A DNA stretch of 58,921 nt from NORP240 sp038134485 (GCA_038134485.1 JAYPVG010000022.1:1-58921), one strand, 5' to 3'; shown: positions 1 through 8,884, numbered from the stretch's first letter. Numbers and translations are program-made. Notes: generated from the sequence alone by a model not told the origin.

Positions 1-397
1 CCTGCGGCATCCAGTGGTTGGCGCAGCCGTCTAGGTATTTTTGCCAGGCCCAGTCGTACTTGAATGGCACCAGCTGATTTAGATCAGCGCGACAATTGAT
101 CATCCGCTTGTCATCGACTTTAACCCTTGCTGCGCTTCCTTCGAGTTCCTCGATGCCTGCTTGAACGTCGAGATCTTCAAGAGCACTGATGGCCCGGGCC
201 AATGCTTTGTCGTTAGCTGCCGAATCAGCAGCGTCGACTTCTGCGTGTTGTCCGGAATCGTCTGCTGATGACCGTTCCTGATTCGTCGGCGCTGCCGCAG
301 GCTGCGATACTGGAGTGTTGTTGGCCTGGCGGACAGGCGCCGGTGCGTCCAGCACAACTGCTTTGTCGTCGCTATTAAAATCATCCCACGAAAGCAT
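1..397 (-). CDS. nrdB: Ribonucleoside-diphosphate reductase class Ia, beta subunit (N-terminal part, cut by window edge)
   Basis: This is the small, radical-carrying subunit of class Ia ribonucleotide reductase, which works with NrdA to make dNDPs. Only the first 132 residues lie in the window and the reading frame is open to position 1. It starts MLSWDDFNSDDK, followed by a low-complexity Ala/Asp-rich linker to about residue 95. The conserved NrdB entry segment then follows, containing MINCRADLNQLVPFKY and GCANHWMPQ. A GAGGTG ribosome binding site lies 7 bases before the ATG. The gene follows nrdA after a 68-base gap on the same strand, the usual nrdAB order. The N-terminal extension before MINCRAD resembles Pseudomonas NrdB rather than E. 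coli NrdB. The iron ligands and the radical tyrosine lie outside the window. Confidence 0.93.
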   Translation of the reverse strand, partial: MLSWDDFNSDDKAVVLDAPAPVRQANNTPVSQPAAAPTNQERSSADDSGQHAEVDAADSAANDKALARAISALEDLDVQAGIEELEGSAARVKVDDKRMINCRADLNQLVPFKYDWAWQKYLDGCANHWMPQ

Positions 398-465
398 AAT
401 TACACCTCTATCTTAATTCTGTCGTCAGATCGCTGTATTGATGGCTGCTTAGTTTTTGCTCTCAA

Positions 466-3318
466 TCACTGACAGGCTTCACAATCTGGATCATCGATGG
501 AACAGGCCATGGGAACGGCAGCGGGTGCTGCAGCTACCTTGTTCAAGGACGAGTCGTCGATGGTGGATTTTTCGGTTGTTGTTGCTGCCAGGGCTCGCAG
601 GTAATACGTTGTCTTTAGTCCGCGCAGCCAGGCCATCCGGTAAGTAATGTCCAGTTTTTTGCCGCTGGCACCCGCCACGTATAGATTCAATGACTGCGCC
701 TGATCTATCCATTTCTGTCGTCTGCTGGCAGCGTCGACCAACCAGCGCGGCTCTACTTCAAAAGCAGTAGCATAGAGCTGTTTGATGTGTGCCGGTACTC
801 GATCAATTTTCTGCACACTGCCTTCGTAGTATTTGAGATCATTGACCATGACGTTATCCCATAAATTCAGTTCCTTGAGGTCCTTGACGAGGAACGGGTT
901 CACTACCGTGAATTCACCGGACAAATTGGATTTCACATACAAGTTTTGATAAGTGGGCTCTATTGACTGGGAGATGCCGCTAATATTGGCGATCGTTGCT
1001 GTGGGTGCGATCGCCATGACATTCGAATTGCGCATGCCCTTGTCTTTGATGCGTTGGCGCAGGCCTTCCCAATCCAGGCGTTGGTCCATGTTGACATCCA
1101 GATAATCTGCGCCTCGCTGCTGCTGCAGCAGTCGCAGCGAGTCAATTGGCAGAATACCCTGGTCCCAGAGGGAGCCACTGTAAGTTTCGTAGCAGCCGCG
1201 TTCCTCGGCCAATTCGCTGGACGCTTGCAGCGCGTTGTAACTAATTAACTCCATTGAAACATCGGCGAACTCCACTGCCCGATCTGAGCCGTAAGGGATT
1301 TTCTGGATGTACAGAGCATCCTGGAAGCCCATGATGCCCATGCCTATGGGACGATGTTTGAGATTGGAATTCCTGGCTTGATCTACCGAGTAGTAGTTTA
1401 TATCGATGACGTTATCCAGCATTCTTACCGCAGTGCGCACAGTGCTTTGCAGTTTTTCCTGATTAATTCCGTTTTCGTCGACGTGATTAACGAGGTTGAT
1501 TGAGCCGAGGTTGCAGACCGCGATCTCATCTTTGCTGGTATTCAGCGTGATTTCGGTGCACAGGTTGGAGGAATGGATGGTTCCCACGTGCTGCTGTGGA
1601 GATCTTACGTTGCAACTGTCTTTGAAGGTCATCCATGGATGACCGGTTTCAAATAACATTGACAGCATCTTGCGCCACAGGTCGGCTGCCCTGACAGTCT
1701 TGTAGATTTCCATCTCGCCCGCAGCAGCCTTGCGCTCGTATTCCTCATATGCTTCCTCGAACTGCTTGCCATGGAGGTCATGCAGGTCAGGTACATTATT
1801 GGGAGAGAAGAGGGTCCAGTCCTGATTATTGAACACGCGTTTCATAAACAGGTCAGGGATCCAATTGGCGGTATTCATGTCATGGGCCCGGCGACGATCA
1901 TCGCCGGTGTTCTTGCGCAACTCCAGAAACTCCTCGATATCCATGTGCCAGGTCTCGAGATATGCGCACACTGCGCCTTTGCGTTTACCTCCTTGATTGA
2001 CTGCTACCGCTGTGTCGTTCACTACTTTCAGGAACGGTACGACGCCCTGAGATTTGCCATTGGTGCCTTTAATATAGGCGCCTAGAGCTCGCACCGGTGT
2101 CCAGTCGTTGCCCAGGCCGCCTGCCCACTTGGACAGCATGGCATTGTCGCGGATTGCCGAATAAATACCATGCAGGTCATCTGGCACCGTGGTGAGAAAA
2201 CACGAGGAAAGCTGGGGACGCATAGTTCCCGAGTTAAACAGCTGTGGTGTGGAGACCATATAATCGAAACTGGAAATCAGGTTGTAAAATTCGATAGCAC
2301 GTTGTTCTCGGTTTTCCTCATTACTAGCCAGCCCCATCGCAACTCGCATAAAAAATACCTGGGGCAATTCGAATCGAATGTTATTGCTATGAATAAAGTA
2401 ACGGTCGTAAAGGGTTTGCAAACCCAGATAGGTAAACTGCTGGTCTCGCTCCGCTTTCAATGCTTCGCCGAGGATTTCCAGATCGTACTCTAGAAGGTGT
2501 GGCGACAGCAGGTCCAGTTCCACACCCTTTTCGACGTAGGGACGAAGAACCGAAGCATAACGGTAATGCATTTCCGACTGGGTCGCTTTATCCGCCAGGC
2601 CCAGGAATCCGAGGGCTTCACTACGCAATGTATCCATCAGCAGGCGAGCGGTTACGTACGAATAGTTGGGGTCTTTTTCCACCATAGTCCTGGCGGTCAT
2701 AACCAGAGAGGTGCGGACGTCTTCCATTTTGACGCCGGGGTAGAGATTTTTGATGGTCTCGTTGTAGATTTGGTCGCTCGACACATCTTCCAGACCTTCG
2801 CAGGCTTCCTGAATAATAGTCTGGAGTCGCTCTGTATCCAGAGGTCCTCGGCTACCGTCATCGAGTGTGACCTCCAAAATCGATTGCGCGTCCTTTTCGG
2901 TCTGTCGGCGCTGTTCGCGCTGGCGTGCTCTATCAGCTCGATAGAGAACGTAACCGCGGGCTACCTCATGATCGCCACTTCGCATCAGGGCCAGTTCGAC
3001 CTGGTCCTGAATGTCTTCGATATGCAGAGTGCCTCCCGAGGGCATGCGTCGGCGGAATGTGCCAGTGATTTGTTTGCCAAGTTGTGCCACCAGTTCGTGA
3101 ATTCGCCCTGAAGCCGCAGCGTTGCCGCCTTCGATAGCCAGGTAGGCTTTCGTTATGGCGACACTAATTTTGGATTCGTCATAAGGTACTACCGCGCCGT
3201 TTCGCTTGATAACCCGCAATTGTCCCGGTGCGATGGTGGCCAGTGGTTCAGTATTGCCGGTGTTAGTCGTCGGGGAGGACAGCGTTCTATCCTCACTGGT
3301 TGGTACTTCGGTTTGCAT
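466..3318 (-). CDS. nrdA: Ribonucleoside-diphosphate reductase class Ia, alpha subunit
   Basis: This is the catalytic and allosteric subunit of class Ia ribonucleotide reductase (950 residues). An ATP-cone starts near residue 35 (RVIKRNGAVVPYDESK), and a second, degenerate cone-like region covers about 145-235, as in the Pseudomonas-type enzyme. Catalytic-core residues are visible: Cys373 in SSCFLTTV, the Asn585/Cys587/Glu589 triad in SSNLCTEI, and Cys602 in AVCNLGSINL. The C-terminal tail ends DPDCEACQ, so the shuttle cysteine pair is C-x2-C rather than the C-x4-C of E. coli. A CGGAGA ribosome binding site precedes the ATG. nrdB follows 68 bases downstream. Two NrdR-like boxes upstream imply repression by NrdR when nucleotide pools are high. 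Confidence 0.97.
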   Translation of the reverse strand: MQTEVPTSEDRTLSSPTTNTGNTEPLATIAPGQLRVIKRNGAVVPYDESKISVAITKAYLAIEGGNAAASGRIHELVAQLGKQITGTFRRRMPSGGTLHIEDIQDQVELALMRSGDHEVARGYVLYRADRARQREQRRQTEKDAQSILEVTLDDGSRGPLDTERLQTIIQEACEGLEDVSSDQIYNETIKNLYPGVKMEDVRTSLVMTARTMVEKDPNYSYVTARLLMDTLRSEALGFLGLADKATQSEMHYRYASVLRPYVEKGVELDLLSPHLLEYDLEILGEALKAERDQQFTYLGLQTLYDRYFIHSNNIRFELPQVFFMRVAMGLASNEENREQRAIEFYNLISSFDYMVSTPQLFNSGTMRPQLSSCFLTTVPDDLHGIYSAIRDNAMLSKWAGGLGNDWTPVRALGAYIKGTNGKSQGVVPFLKVVNDTAVAVNQGGKRKGAVCAYLETWHMDIEEFLELRKNTGDDRRRAHDMNTANWIPDLFMKRVFNNQDWTLFSPNNVPDLHDLHGKQFEEAYEEYERKAAAGEMEIYKTVRAADLWRKMLSMLFETGHPWMTFKDSCNVRSPQQHVGTIHSSNLCTEITLNTSKDEIAVCNLGSINLVNHVDENGINQEKLQSTVRTAVRMLDNVIDINYYSVDQARNSNLKHRPIGMGIMGFQDALYIQKIPYGSDRAVEFADVSMELISYNALQASSELAEERGCYETYSGSLWDQGILPIDSLRLLQQQRGADYLDVNMDQRLDWEGLRQRIKDKGMRNSNVMAIAPTATIANISGISQSIEPTYQNLYVKSNLSGEFTVVNPFLVKDLKELNLWDNVMVNDLKYYEGSVQKIDRVPAHIKQLYATAFEVEPRWLVDAASRRQKWIDQAQSLNLYVAGASGKKLDITYRMAWLRGLKTTYYLRALAATTTEKSTIDDSSLNKVAAAPAAVPMACSIDDPDCEACQ

Positions 3319-3517
3319 CTTGATCTCCGGTGTGTTCTTTTTATTGCGACTCGCTCGCTATGGTCTTTGCTTTCGCGTAATTCTCTTCAATTCTCGTCGG
3401 CTTGTTGCCTCGCTACGAGGGAACGCCGGGAACAAACGTGCCCCGGTTCACTGGCTGTTATTGAGATCCTGGATTGAAGTACCGGACCTGGCCAATCGCT
3501 CAGCGCTTCGAAGCCAT

Positions 3518-3533
3518 AAACTATATATTGTGT
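3518..3533 (-). promoter_or_regulatory. Proximal NrdR box of nrdAB
   Basis: The 16-base site aaactatatattgtgt matches the NrdR palindrome (ACAC-TATATA-GTGT type) with a core of CTATATATTG and weaker left flank. It lies about 200 bases upstream of the nrdA start, in AT-rich DNA that could carry a -10 element. NrdR is an ATP-cone repressor of ribonucleotide reductase genes. The assignment rests on motif and location. Confidence 0.7.
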
Positions 3534-3629
3534 TTTTGCGGCCGGACTTTAGAACTTTTATTTTATTATTTTCGAACTGACTGGTTGCTAGGCGCAGCAT
3601 TATTGCCCTGCAACCTGAAAATAAACCTT

Positions 3630-3647
3630 GAGCCGCTAACTCGGCTC
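3630..3647 (-). promoter_or_regulatory. Hairpin in the nrdA leader, terminator-like on the minus strand
   Basis: The stem GAGCCG/CGGCTC is a perfect 6-bp inverted repeat with a 6-base loop. Read on the minus strand, it is followed by an imperfect U-rich stretch (AAGGTTTATTTT). It lies between the two NrdR-box sites, so it could attenuate transcription from the distal promoter. The U tract is interrupted, so terminator function is uncertain. Confidence 0.35.
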
Positions 3648-3969
3648 GCGTTCAGTGTCTTTGACAACTCGATTCTGCCGTCATTCACCCAGGGCTTCAG
3701 GCCTCCGGAATGTTGCCGTCTAACACGTCAGTATTACAAGATATTGACAAGCCGCTATCCGCTGACACAAGATAATGCGGTTGGGTGGTGAATGCAAGTG
3801 GTTTTTTTGTGCAGATCTTGTGGGCAAGTTGTTGATAGTTTCGGGAATATACCGAGACAAGCTGGCGCGCCTCATAATGGTGCAGAATCGAGTTAGACCA
3901 CTTTCTTAAAAGCTCTGATTCAGACCTGGGTAACAGGTCGGGAAGGGCACCAGATCGGAAAAAACCTCT

Positions 3970-4000
3970 ACACTATATATTGTGGTTCGAAATGATACAA
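3970..4000 (-). promoter_or_regulatory. Distal NrdR box overlapping a sigma-70 promoter
   Basis: The 16-base site acactatatattgtgg at 3970-3985 is the better of the two NrdR-like boxes. On the minus strand a -35 element TTGTAT (3995-4000) is separated by 17 bases from a -10 element TATAGT (3972-3977). The box covers the -10 element, the expected geometry for a repressor. Transcription would run toward nrdA through about 650 bases. Confidence 0.65.
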
Positions 4001-4034
4001 GTATTGCCCAGGAGCACGTAAATTCCGCGTTTTA

Positions 4035-4931
4035 CTATCCCTGGCAGAGATACTCCAACAGGGCCTGCTGAGAATGCAGTCGATTTTCAGCCTCGTCCCA
4101 AACTACACTGTGCTTGCCATCGATTACGTCGGCGCTGACCTCCTCTCCGCGGTGGGCGGGAAGACAATGCATGAACAGAGCGTCATTATCAGCCAGTGAC
4201 AACAATTCACTATTGACCTGATACGGTTCGAAAATCTGCAAGCGCGACTTGTGCTCAGACTCCTGGCCCATAGAGGCCCATACGTCCGTAACTACCAGAT
4301 CGGCGTTTGCCGCTGCGTCCTGGGGAGACTGGCAGATCGTTACCCGATCCGGGTGTTTGGCTAGCAGCTCCCGGTCAGGGAGATACCCTTCCGGTGCAGC
4401 AATTTTTAGTTCGAAATCAAAAACTTTTGAGGCATTTATGTAAGATTGGCACATATTGTTGCCGTCACCTATCCAGGCCACTGTTTTGCCGCTGATGGTG
4501 CCCCGGTGCTCGATATAGGTCTGCATATCCGCCAGCAATTGACACGGATGAAACGAGTCAGTCAGGGCATTGATCACGGGCACACTTGAGTGTCTGGCAA
4601 AACGCTCCAGCAACCCATGATCGAAGGTTCTAACTGCGATGACATCCACCATTCGGGCCAGGACTCTGGCGCTATCCTCCGGAGTTTCACCGCGACCCAG
4701 TTGTGAATCCTTGTTCGACAGGAACAGCGAGTTTCCTCCGAGTCGCGTCATGGCCACTTCGAAAGCCACTCGGGTTCTGGTCGAAGATTTGTCGAAGATC
4801 AATGCCAGAGTGCGGCCACTGAGCGAATTCGCCACAGAATGGTCCCGCTTTAACTCGATGGCACGCTGTACGATCGAGCGTACCTCGCTGGCAGGCAAGT
4901 CATTGAGCGTTAAAAAATGTCGCACGGCCAT
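4035..4931 (-). CDS. argF: Ornithine carbamoyltransferase
   Basis: This enzyme converts ornithine and carbamoyl phosphate to citrulline in arginine synthesis. The carbamoyl-phosphate motif STRTRVAFEVAM and the HPCQ motif are present, as is the ornithine-side motif HCLPAHRGEEV. I chose the ATG at 4931 (MAVRHFLTLNDL), which gives 298 residues, the usual ArgF length. An in-frame ATG at 4964 would add 11 residues with no family match. Neither start has a clear ribosome binding site. A minus-strand promoter lies upstream. argG, the next enzyme of the pathway, is 4 kb away and not co-transcribed. Confidence 0.95.
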   Translation of the reverse strand: MAVRHFLTLNDLPASEVRSIVQRAIELKRDHSVANSLSGRTLALIFDKSSTRTRVAFEVAMTRLGGNSLFLSNKDSQLGRGETPEDSARVLARMVDVIAVRTFDHGLLERFARHSSVPVINALTDSFHPCQLLADMQTYIEHRGTISGKTVAWIGDGNNMCQSYINASKVFDFELKIAAPEGYLPDRELLAKHPDRVTICQSPQDAAANADLVVTDVWASMGQESEHKSRLQIFEPYQVNSELLSLADNDALFMHCLPAHRGEEVSADVIDGKHSVVWDEAENRLHSQQALLEYLCQG

Positions 4932-4996
4932 AGTAATTGGTAGAAATTGCAGCCCACAAAACAAAAAAGGCAGCTGTCGCTACCTGTTAAAAATGG

Positions 4997-5026
4997 ATAT
5001 TACCGTAACATTGCTGTCTGGGGCAA
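4997..5026 (-). promoter_or_regulatory. Probable argF promoter
   Basis: On the minus strand a -35 element TTGCCC (5021-5026) is followed after 18 bases by a -10 element TAATAT (4997-5002). This places the start site about 60 bases ahead of the chosen argF ATG. No clear arginine-repressor box was found. Confidence 0.45.
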
Positions 5027-5056
5027 TTGGCACACTCGGGCGTTCAGGTTTATAGT
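5027..5056 (+). promoter_or_regulatory. Probable promoter giving a near-leaderless hydantoinase/oxoprolinase mRNA
   Basis: A -35 element TTGGCA (5027-5032) is followed by a -10 element TATAGT (5051-5056) with 18-base spacing, or TTATAG with 17. The expected start site is at about 5062-5064, only a few bases before the ATG at 5066. This would explain why that gene shows no ribosome binding site. It is divergent from the argF promoter. Confidence 0.45.
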
Positions 5057-5065
5057 GCGAAGCCC

Positions 5066-6625
5066 ATGAATGCTATCGAGCTCAATCTTTTTTATAACCG
5101 AATAACCGCCGTCTGCGATGAGATGGGCACCGTGCTGCGGCGCACAGCTTTTTCTCCGAACATCAAGGATCGGCTCGACTTCTCCTGCGCCGTATTCGAC
5201 TCCAGCGGGCATCTTTGTGCGCAGGCTGCACATATTCCAGTGCATCTCGGTAGTATGGCATACGCCATGCGGCATATTGTTAATGACCTGACCTGGCAGT
5301 CGGGTGACATGCTGGTACTCAATGACCCATTTCTCGGCGGAACCCACTTGCCTGATGTGACAATGATCGCTCCCGTATTTGAACGGGGTAGTAAGCGACT
5401 TGTGGGCTTTGTCGCTAACCGTGCCCATCATGCCGATATTGGTTGTGATTCTCCGGGTTCGATGCCCGTATCGCGCAGCCTGCAGGAAGAGGGTCGAATA
5501 ATACCCCCAACTTTCCTTTATCGCAGTGGCGAGCTTCAGTTGTCGGCTTTATCACTACTCGGGGGTGAGGGAAACGTCGGGCTCGACACCGATTTTGCCG
5601 CTCAGTGCAGCGCTAACCGAACCGGCATAAGTCGTCTGACACAGCTGGTCGATCAACTCGGACTGCTTGACTACCTGCGCGGACTGATCGAGATTAATGA
5701 CTACGCTGACCGACTTGCCGCGTCGGTTTTCACTGAATTGCAGCCAGGAGAATATCGCTACAGCGACCTTTTGGATGACGATGGAACCGGCCATGACGAC
5801 ATTGTCATAACGGTTCTTTTAAAGATTGAAGCTCAGAGTGTAGTGGTGGACTTTTCTGATTCCGCCGACCAGGTGCGTGGTAATCTGAATTGCCCGGAAT
5901 CGGTAGCGGCAGCAGCAGCGTTCTATGCATTTCGCTGTTTAATGCCAGATCATATGCCGACATGTGATGGTGCTTTTCGCCGCGTGCAATTGTTAACCAG
6001 GGAAGGGTCTTTGCTCAACGCTCAGCGCCCCGCTGCAGTCGCAGCTGGTAACGTGGAAACTTCAACCCGCCTGGTTGATGTCATATTCGGCGCGCTTGCA
6101 CAGGCCTTACCAAATCGTATTCCTGCTGCAAGTCAGGGCAGTATGAATAACGTGGCAATGGGTCATATCGACCGTAATAGCGGCGCGCGCTGGGATTATT
6201 ATGAAACCCTTGCCGGAGGCACAGGTGCCGGACCTAACTTTCCGGGACTGCACGCTGTCCACAGCCACATGACCAACACCCTCAATACTCCGGTTGAGAG
6301 CCTGGAAATGCATTATCCATTGCGGGTGCGACGCTACGCTTTGCGCCCGAGAAGCGGAGGCGCGGGGCTTCGGGATGGGGGAGACGGATTGATAAGGGAG
6401 TATGAATTTCTTCAGGCAGCTACTGTAAGCTTGCTGACCGAGCGCCGTCGACATCAACCCTGGGGATTGGCTGGCGGCAGTAGCGGCGCCGCGGGACGCA
6501 ATCTGCTCAACGGTAGCGAGCTGAGCGCTAAATGTACCTTTCAGGCACGGCCTGGTGATAGATTGGAAATAGCCACCCCCGGCGGCGGGGGCTTCGGTAC
6601 TGACACGAATCGGTCCTCTGTGTAG
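5066..6625 (+). CDS. Hydantoinase B / oxoprolinase family protein
   Basis: This 519-residue protein belongs to the HyuB family, the beta half of ATP-dependent hydantoinases, 5-oxoprolinases and related acetone-carboxylase-like enzymes. Family features include an N-terminal ELNLFYNRITAVCDEMG, the central segment AAHIPVHLGSM and NDPFLGGTHLPDV, and a C-terminal Gly-rich PGGGGFG. The start is the ATG at 5066; an upstream in-frame TTG at 5027 lies inside the -35 element. A HyuA partner normally sits beside HyuB but neither neighbour (argF, grxD) is one, so the partner must be elsewhere or absent. The substrate cannot be predicted from sequence. Confidence 0.85.
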   Translation: MNAIELNLFYNRITAVCDEMGTVLRRTAFSPNIKDRLDFSCAVFDSSGHLCAQAAHIPVHLGSMAYAMRHIVNDLTWQSGDMLVLNDPFLGGTHLPDVTMIAPVFERGSKRLVGFVANRAHHADIGCDSPGSMPVSRSLQEEGRIIPPTFLYRSGELQLSALSLLGGEGNVGLDTDFAAQCSANRTGISRLTQLVDQLGLLDYLRGLIEINDYADRLAASVFTELQPGEYRYSDLLDDDGTGHDDIVITVLLKIEAQSVVVDFSDSADQVRGNLNCPESVAAAAAFYAFRCLMPDHMPTCDGAFRRVQLLTREGSLLNAQRPAAVAAGNVETSTRLVDVIFGALAQALPNRIPAASQGSMNNVAMGHIDRNSGARWDYYETLAGGTGAGPNFPGLHAVHSHMTNTLNTPVESLEMHYPLRVRRYALRPRSGGAGLRDGGDGLIREYEFLQAATVSLLTERRRHQPWGLAGGSSGAAGRNLLNGSELSAKCTFQARPGDRLEIATPGGGGFGTDTNRSSV

Positions 6626-6731
6626 AATGGCGACTCTCAGGCTTTCGGCGATATTCTGCACCCAGCAGCGTCATCCAGAGTCGATGAGTAATTTGATCTC
6701 CGAGTAGAGTCCCACTGATAGGTAGCAAGCA

Positions 6732-7070
6732 ATGAGTGTTGAAGAAACCATTAAAGACCAGATCAATTCCCACAGCATCCTGCTGTACATGAAGGGCAGT
6801 CCTGAGCAACCCCAGTGTGGTTTTTCAGCTCAGGCATCGCAACTCCTGATGGCTTGCGGTAAAAAGTTTGCTTACGTCGATATCTTGAGCAACCCCGACA
6901 TTCGCTCCACATTGCCCCGGGTGGCCAACTGGCCCACTTTTCCTCAGCTCTGGGTTGATGGCGAACTGGTGGGTGGGAGCGATATCATGATGGAAATGTA
7001 TGAGAAGGGGGAATTAAAGACTCTGATCGACGCTGCCGGTTCTACCGACGAGGCGGTACCTGACGCCTGA
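6732..7070 (+). CDS. grxD: Monothiol glutaredoxin, CGFS type (Grx4 family)
   Basis: This small cytoplasmic protein carries and delivers [2Fe-2S] clusters and senses iron status with BolA-type partners. It has the monothiol active site CGFS with the preceding KGSPEQPQ loop, then WPTFPQLW and the glutathione-binding GGSDIMMEM. Its 112 residues are typical of Grx4. It is followed by the convergent rnt gene after 18 bases. A weak promoter-like pair (TTGATC at 6693, TGATAG at 6716) precedes it. Confidence 0.95.
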   Translation: MSVEETIKDQINSHSILLYMKGSPEQPQCGFSAQASQLLMACGKKFAYVDILSNPDIRSTLPRVANWPTFPQLWVDGELVGGSDIMMEMYEKGELKTLIDAAGSTDEAVPDA

Positions 7071-7088
7071 CCTCACTGCGGTGTTGTT

Positions 7089-7730
7089 CTACTGGGGCCA
7101 GCCACCGAGCTCCTGCCACCTGTTGACGATGTAACAGAACAATTCGGCTGTTTTCTCCGCATCATAGCGGGCCGAGTGCGCCATTTCGTTGCTGAATTCG
7201 ATATTTGCCGCCTCGCAGGCGCGGGAAAGCACGGTCTGGCCAAATGCCAGACCGCCCAAGCTGGCCGTGTCAAAACTTGAAAACGGGTGAAACGGATTGC
7301 GTTTCAGATTGTGACGTTCGGCCGCCGCGTTAATAAAACCGTGGTCAAAATGAGCGTTGTGCGCAACCAGTATGGCGCGTTTGCACTGATGGGACTTCAC
7401 GGCCGAGCGAATAAGATTGAACATATCTTTGAACACGTCCTGTTCGGCCCGCGCCACCCGTAAGGGATGATAAGGATCAATGCCAGTGAACTTCAGCGCT
7501 GCCTCTTCTATATTGGCACCGGGGAAGGGGATCACGCGGTGGAAAAATGTTTGCTCTATCTGGAGTTTGCCAGACTTGTCCATTTCCAATAGAACCGCAG
7601 AAATTTCCAGGATGGCATCAGTGCTTGCGTTAAAACCACCAGTTTCAACATCCACCACTACAGGCAGGTAGGTCCGAAAACGGTTGGCCAGCAAGAAGTC
7701 CGAGGTTTCCGGGCTCTGATCTCCAGCCAT
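7089..7730 (-). CDS. rnt: Ribonuclease T
   Basis: RNase T is a 3'-5' exoribonuclease of the DEDDh family that trims tRNA CCA ends and the 3' ends of 23S and 5S rRNA. The DEDD motifs are visible: Asp27 and Glu29 in VDVETGGF, Asp in HNAHFDHGF, and the HSARYDAEKTAELF block. The 213-residue length fits the family. The start is the ATG at 7730, which overlaps the pyrC stop as TGATG, so translation is probably coupled. An open frame continues upstream but overlaps pyrC and has no family similarity. Confidence 0.95.
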   Translation of the reverse strand: MAGDQSPETSDFLLANRFRTYLPVVVDVETGGFNASTDAILEISAVLLEMDKSGKLQIEQTFFHRVIPFPGANIEEAALKFTGIDPYHPLRVARAEQDVFKDMFNLIRSAVKSHQCKRAILVAHNAHFDHGFINAAAERHNLKRNPFHPFSSFDTASLGGLAFGQTVLSRACEAANIEFSNEMAHSARYDAEKTAELFCYIVNRWQELGGWPQ

Positions 7731-8782
7731 CAAGAACGCTCCGTGATGCGCCAGCAGATTGTCTGTCCAGCGCGCATCGGTATTACCGAGGTGTTTCCCA
7801 GTGCGTAAGTGAGTGGTACCGTCCAAGGGTCGCGCTCTAGAGTAACTGTTCCAGTATTCCGCGGGAGGCGGTAAAAGTCTGGCCCGTTGTGGCTGGCGAA
7901 GCTCTCGAATTTGTCCAAGGCGTCGACTGCGTCGAATACCTCCGCATACAGTTCCAGGGCAGCGTGTGCAGTAAAGATACCGGCGCAACCGCAGGAAGAT
8001 TGCTTGTCCCCGACCGGGTGAGGCGCCGAGTCGGTACCAAGGAAGAATTTCGGATCGCCACTGGTGGCTGCCTCAATCAATGCCTGCTGATGAGAATCCC
8101 GTTTGAGAACAGGAAGGCAGTACAAATGAGGTCTGATACCGCCTGCCAACATGTGGTTTCTGTTCAATAAAAGGTGATGCGCAGTGATAGTAGCAGCAAC
8201 GTTTTCTGACTGGGCTCTCACAAATTGCACCGCACCTCCGGTAGTGATGTGTTCCAATACCATCCTTAATGACGGGAACCGCTGCAACAGAGGTACCAGG
8301 ATAGAATCGATGAATACCGACTCACGATCAAATATATCAATTGCGGAGTCGGTCACCTCGCCATGAAAGAGCAGAGGCATTCCCAGTTCGGCGAGTGCTT
8401 CGATGGCAGGATAAACTTTGTCTATGGCTGTGACGCCAGCATCGGAATTAGTGGTCGCGCCTGATGGGTAGTACTTGACCGCCTGAACGAGGCCGCTGGC
8501 ATGGGCCTTGCGGATTTCCTCAGGTTTAAGGCTGTCTGTCAGGTACAGGGTCATCAGCGGTTCGAATTCACATCCAGTCGGGACCTCGTTCATTATGCGG
8601 CGGTAATAGGCTTGCGCGGCGGCGAGGCTTGTTACCGGCGGAACCAGATTTGGCATTATGATGGCGCGCCTGAATACTCTAGCGCTGTGCGCCACGGTTT
8701 CGACAAGCAAGGATTCGTCACGCAAATGAAGATGCCAGTCGTCGGGTTGGGTGATAGTGATGCGATCTGTGCTCATTGCCAT
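7730..8782 (-). CDS. pyrC: Dihydroorotase
   Basis: This is the zinc amidohydrolase that interconverts carbamoyl-aspartate and dihydroorotate in pyrimidine synthesis. Metal-site features are present: His17 and His19 in DWHLHL, the carboxylated Lys103 in VKYYPSGATTNSDAG, then LFHGEV, LEHITT and the late Asp in LGTDSAPH. The 350-residue length is normal for class II PyrC. The start may be Met1 or Met3 (MAMSTDRI). It shares a TGATG junction with rnt and is divergent from argG. Confidence 0.96.
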   Translation of the reverse strand: MAMSTDRITITQPDDWHLHLRDESLLVETVAHSARVFRRAIIMPNLVPPVTSLAAAQAYYRRIMNEVPTGCEFEPLMTLYLTDSLKPEEIRKAHASGLVQAVKYYPSGATTNSDAGVTAIDKVYPAIEALAELGMPLLFHGEVTDSAIDIFDRESVFIDSILVPLLQRFPSLRMVLEHITTGGAVQFVRAQSENVAATITAHHLLLNRNHMLAGGIRPHLYCLPVLKRDSHQQALIEAATSGDPKFFLGTDSAPHPVGDKQSSCGCAGIFTAHAALELYAEVFDAVDALDKFESFASHNGPDFYRLPRNTGTVTLERDPWTVPLTYALGNTSVIPMRAGQTICWRITERS

Positions 8783-8862
8783 TGTTCTTTCTGAGAGGTG
8801 CTATTGTAGCCGATTAGTGATAGCCGGCGAAATTGTGCGACTCGTTCTTTTCCTGCATTGAG

Positions 8863-8871
8863 TGCTACAAT
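8863..8871 (+). promoter_or_regulatory. Extended -10 promoter of argG
   Basis: The sequence TGCTACAAT is an extended -10 element (TG-n-TACAAT) about 70 bases before argG. No consensus -35 is visible at 16-18 bases upstream, which is common for extended -10 promoters. Confidence 0.5.
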
Positions 8872-8884
8872 ACGCGCCCTTTTT

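Larger units (their letters stand above)
3319..4034. other. 716-base intergenic region upstream of nrdA
   Basis: No convincing gene was found on either strand. A plus-strand 105-codon frame at 3474-3791 and a 50-codon minus-strand frame both lack ribosome binding sites and family resemblance. The region holds two NrdR-type boxes, a good minus-strand promoter over the distal box, and a hairpin near 3630-3647. If the distal promoter is used, nrdA would have a leader of roughly 650 nucleotides. Confidence 0.7.

Noticed and set aside
2497..3111. 204-codon plus-strand ORF inside nrdA
   Set aside because: It is antisense to a fully conserved nrdA region and shows no domain.
3474..3791. 105-codon plus-strand ORF upstream of nrdA
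   Set aside because: No ribosome binding site, no family resemblance, and it covers the proximal NrdR box.
7730..7988. N-terminal extension of RNase T to 7988
   Set aside because: It overlaps pyrC and has no match to the family; the TGATG junction gives the proper start at 7730.
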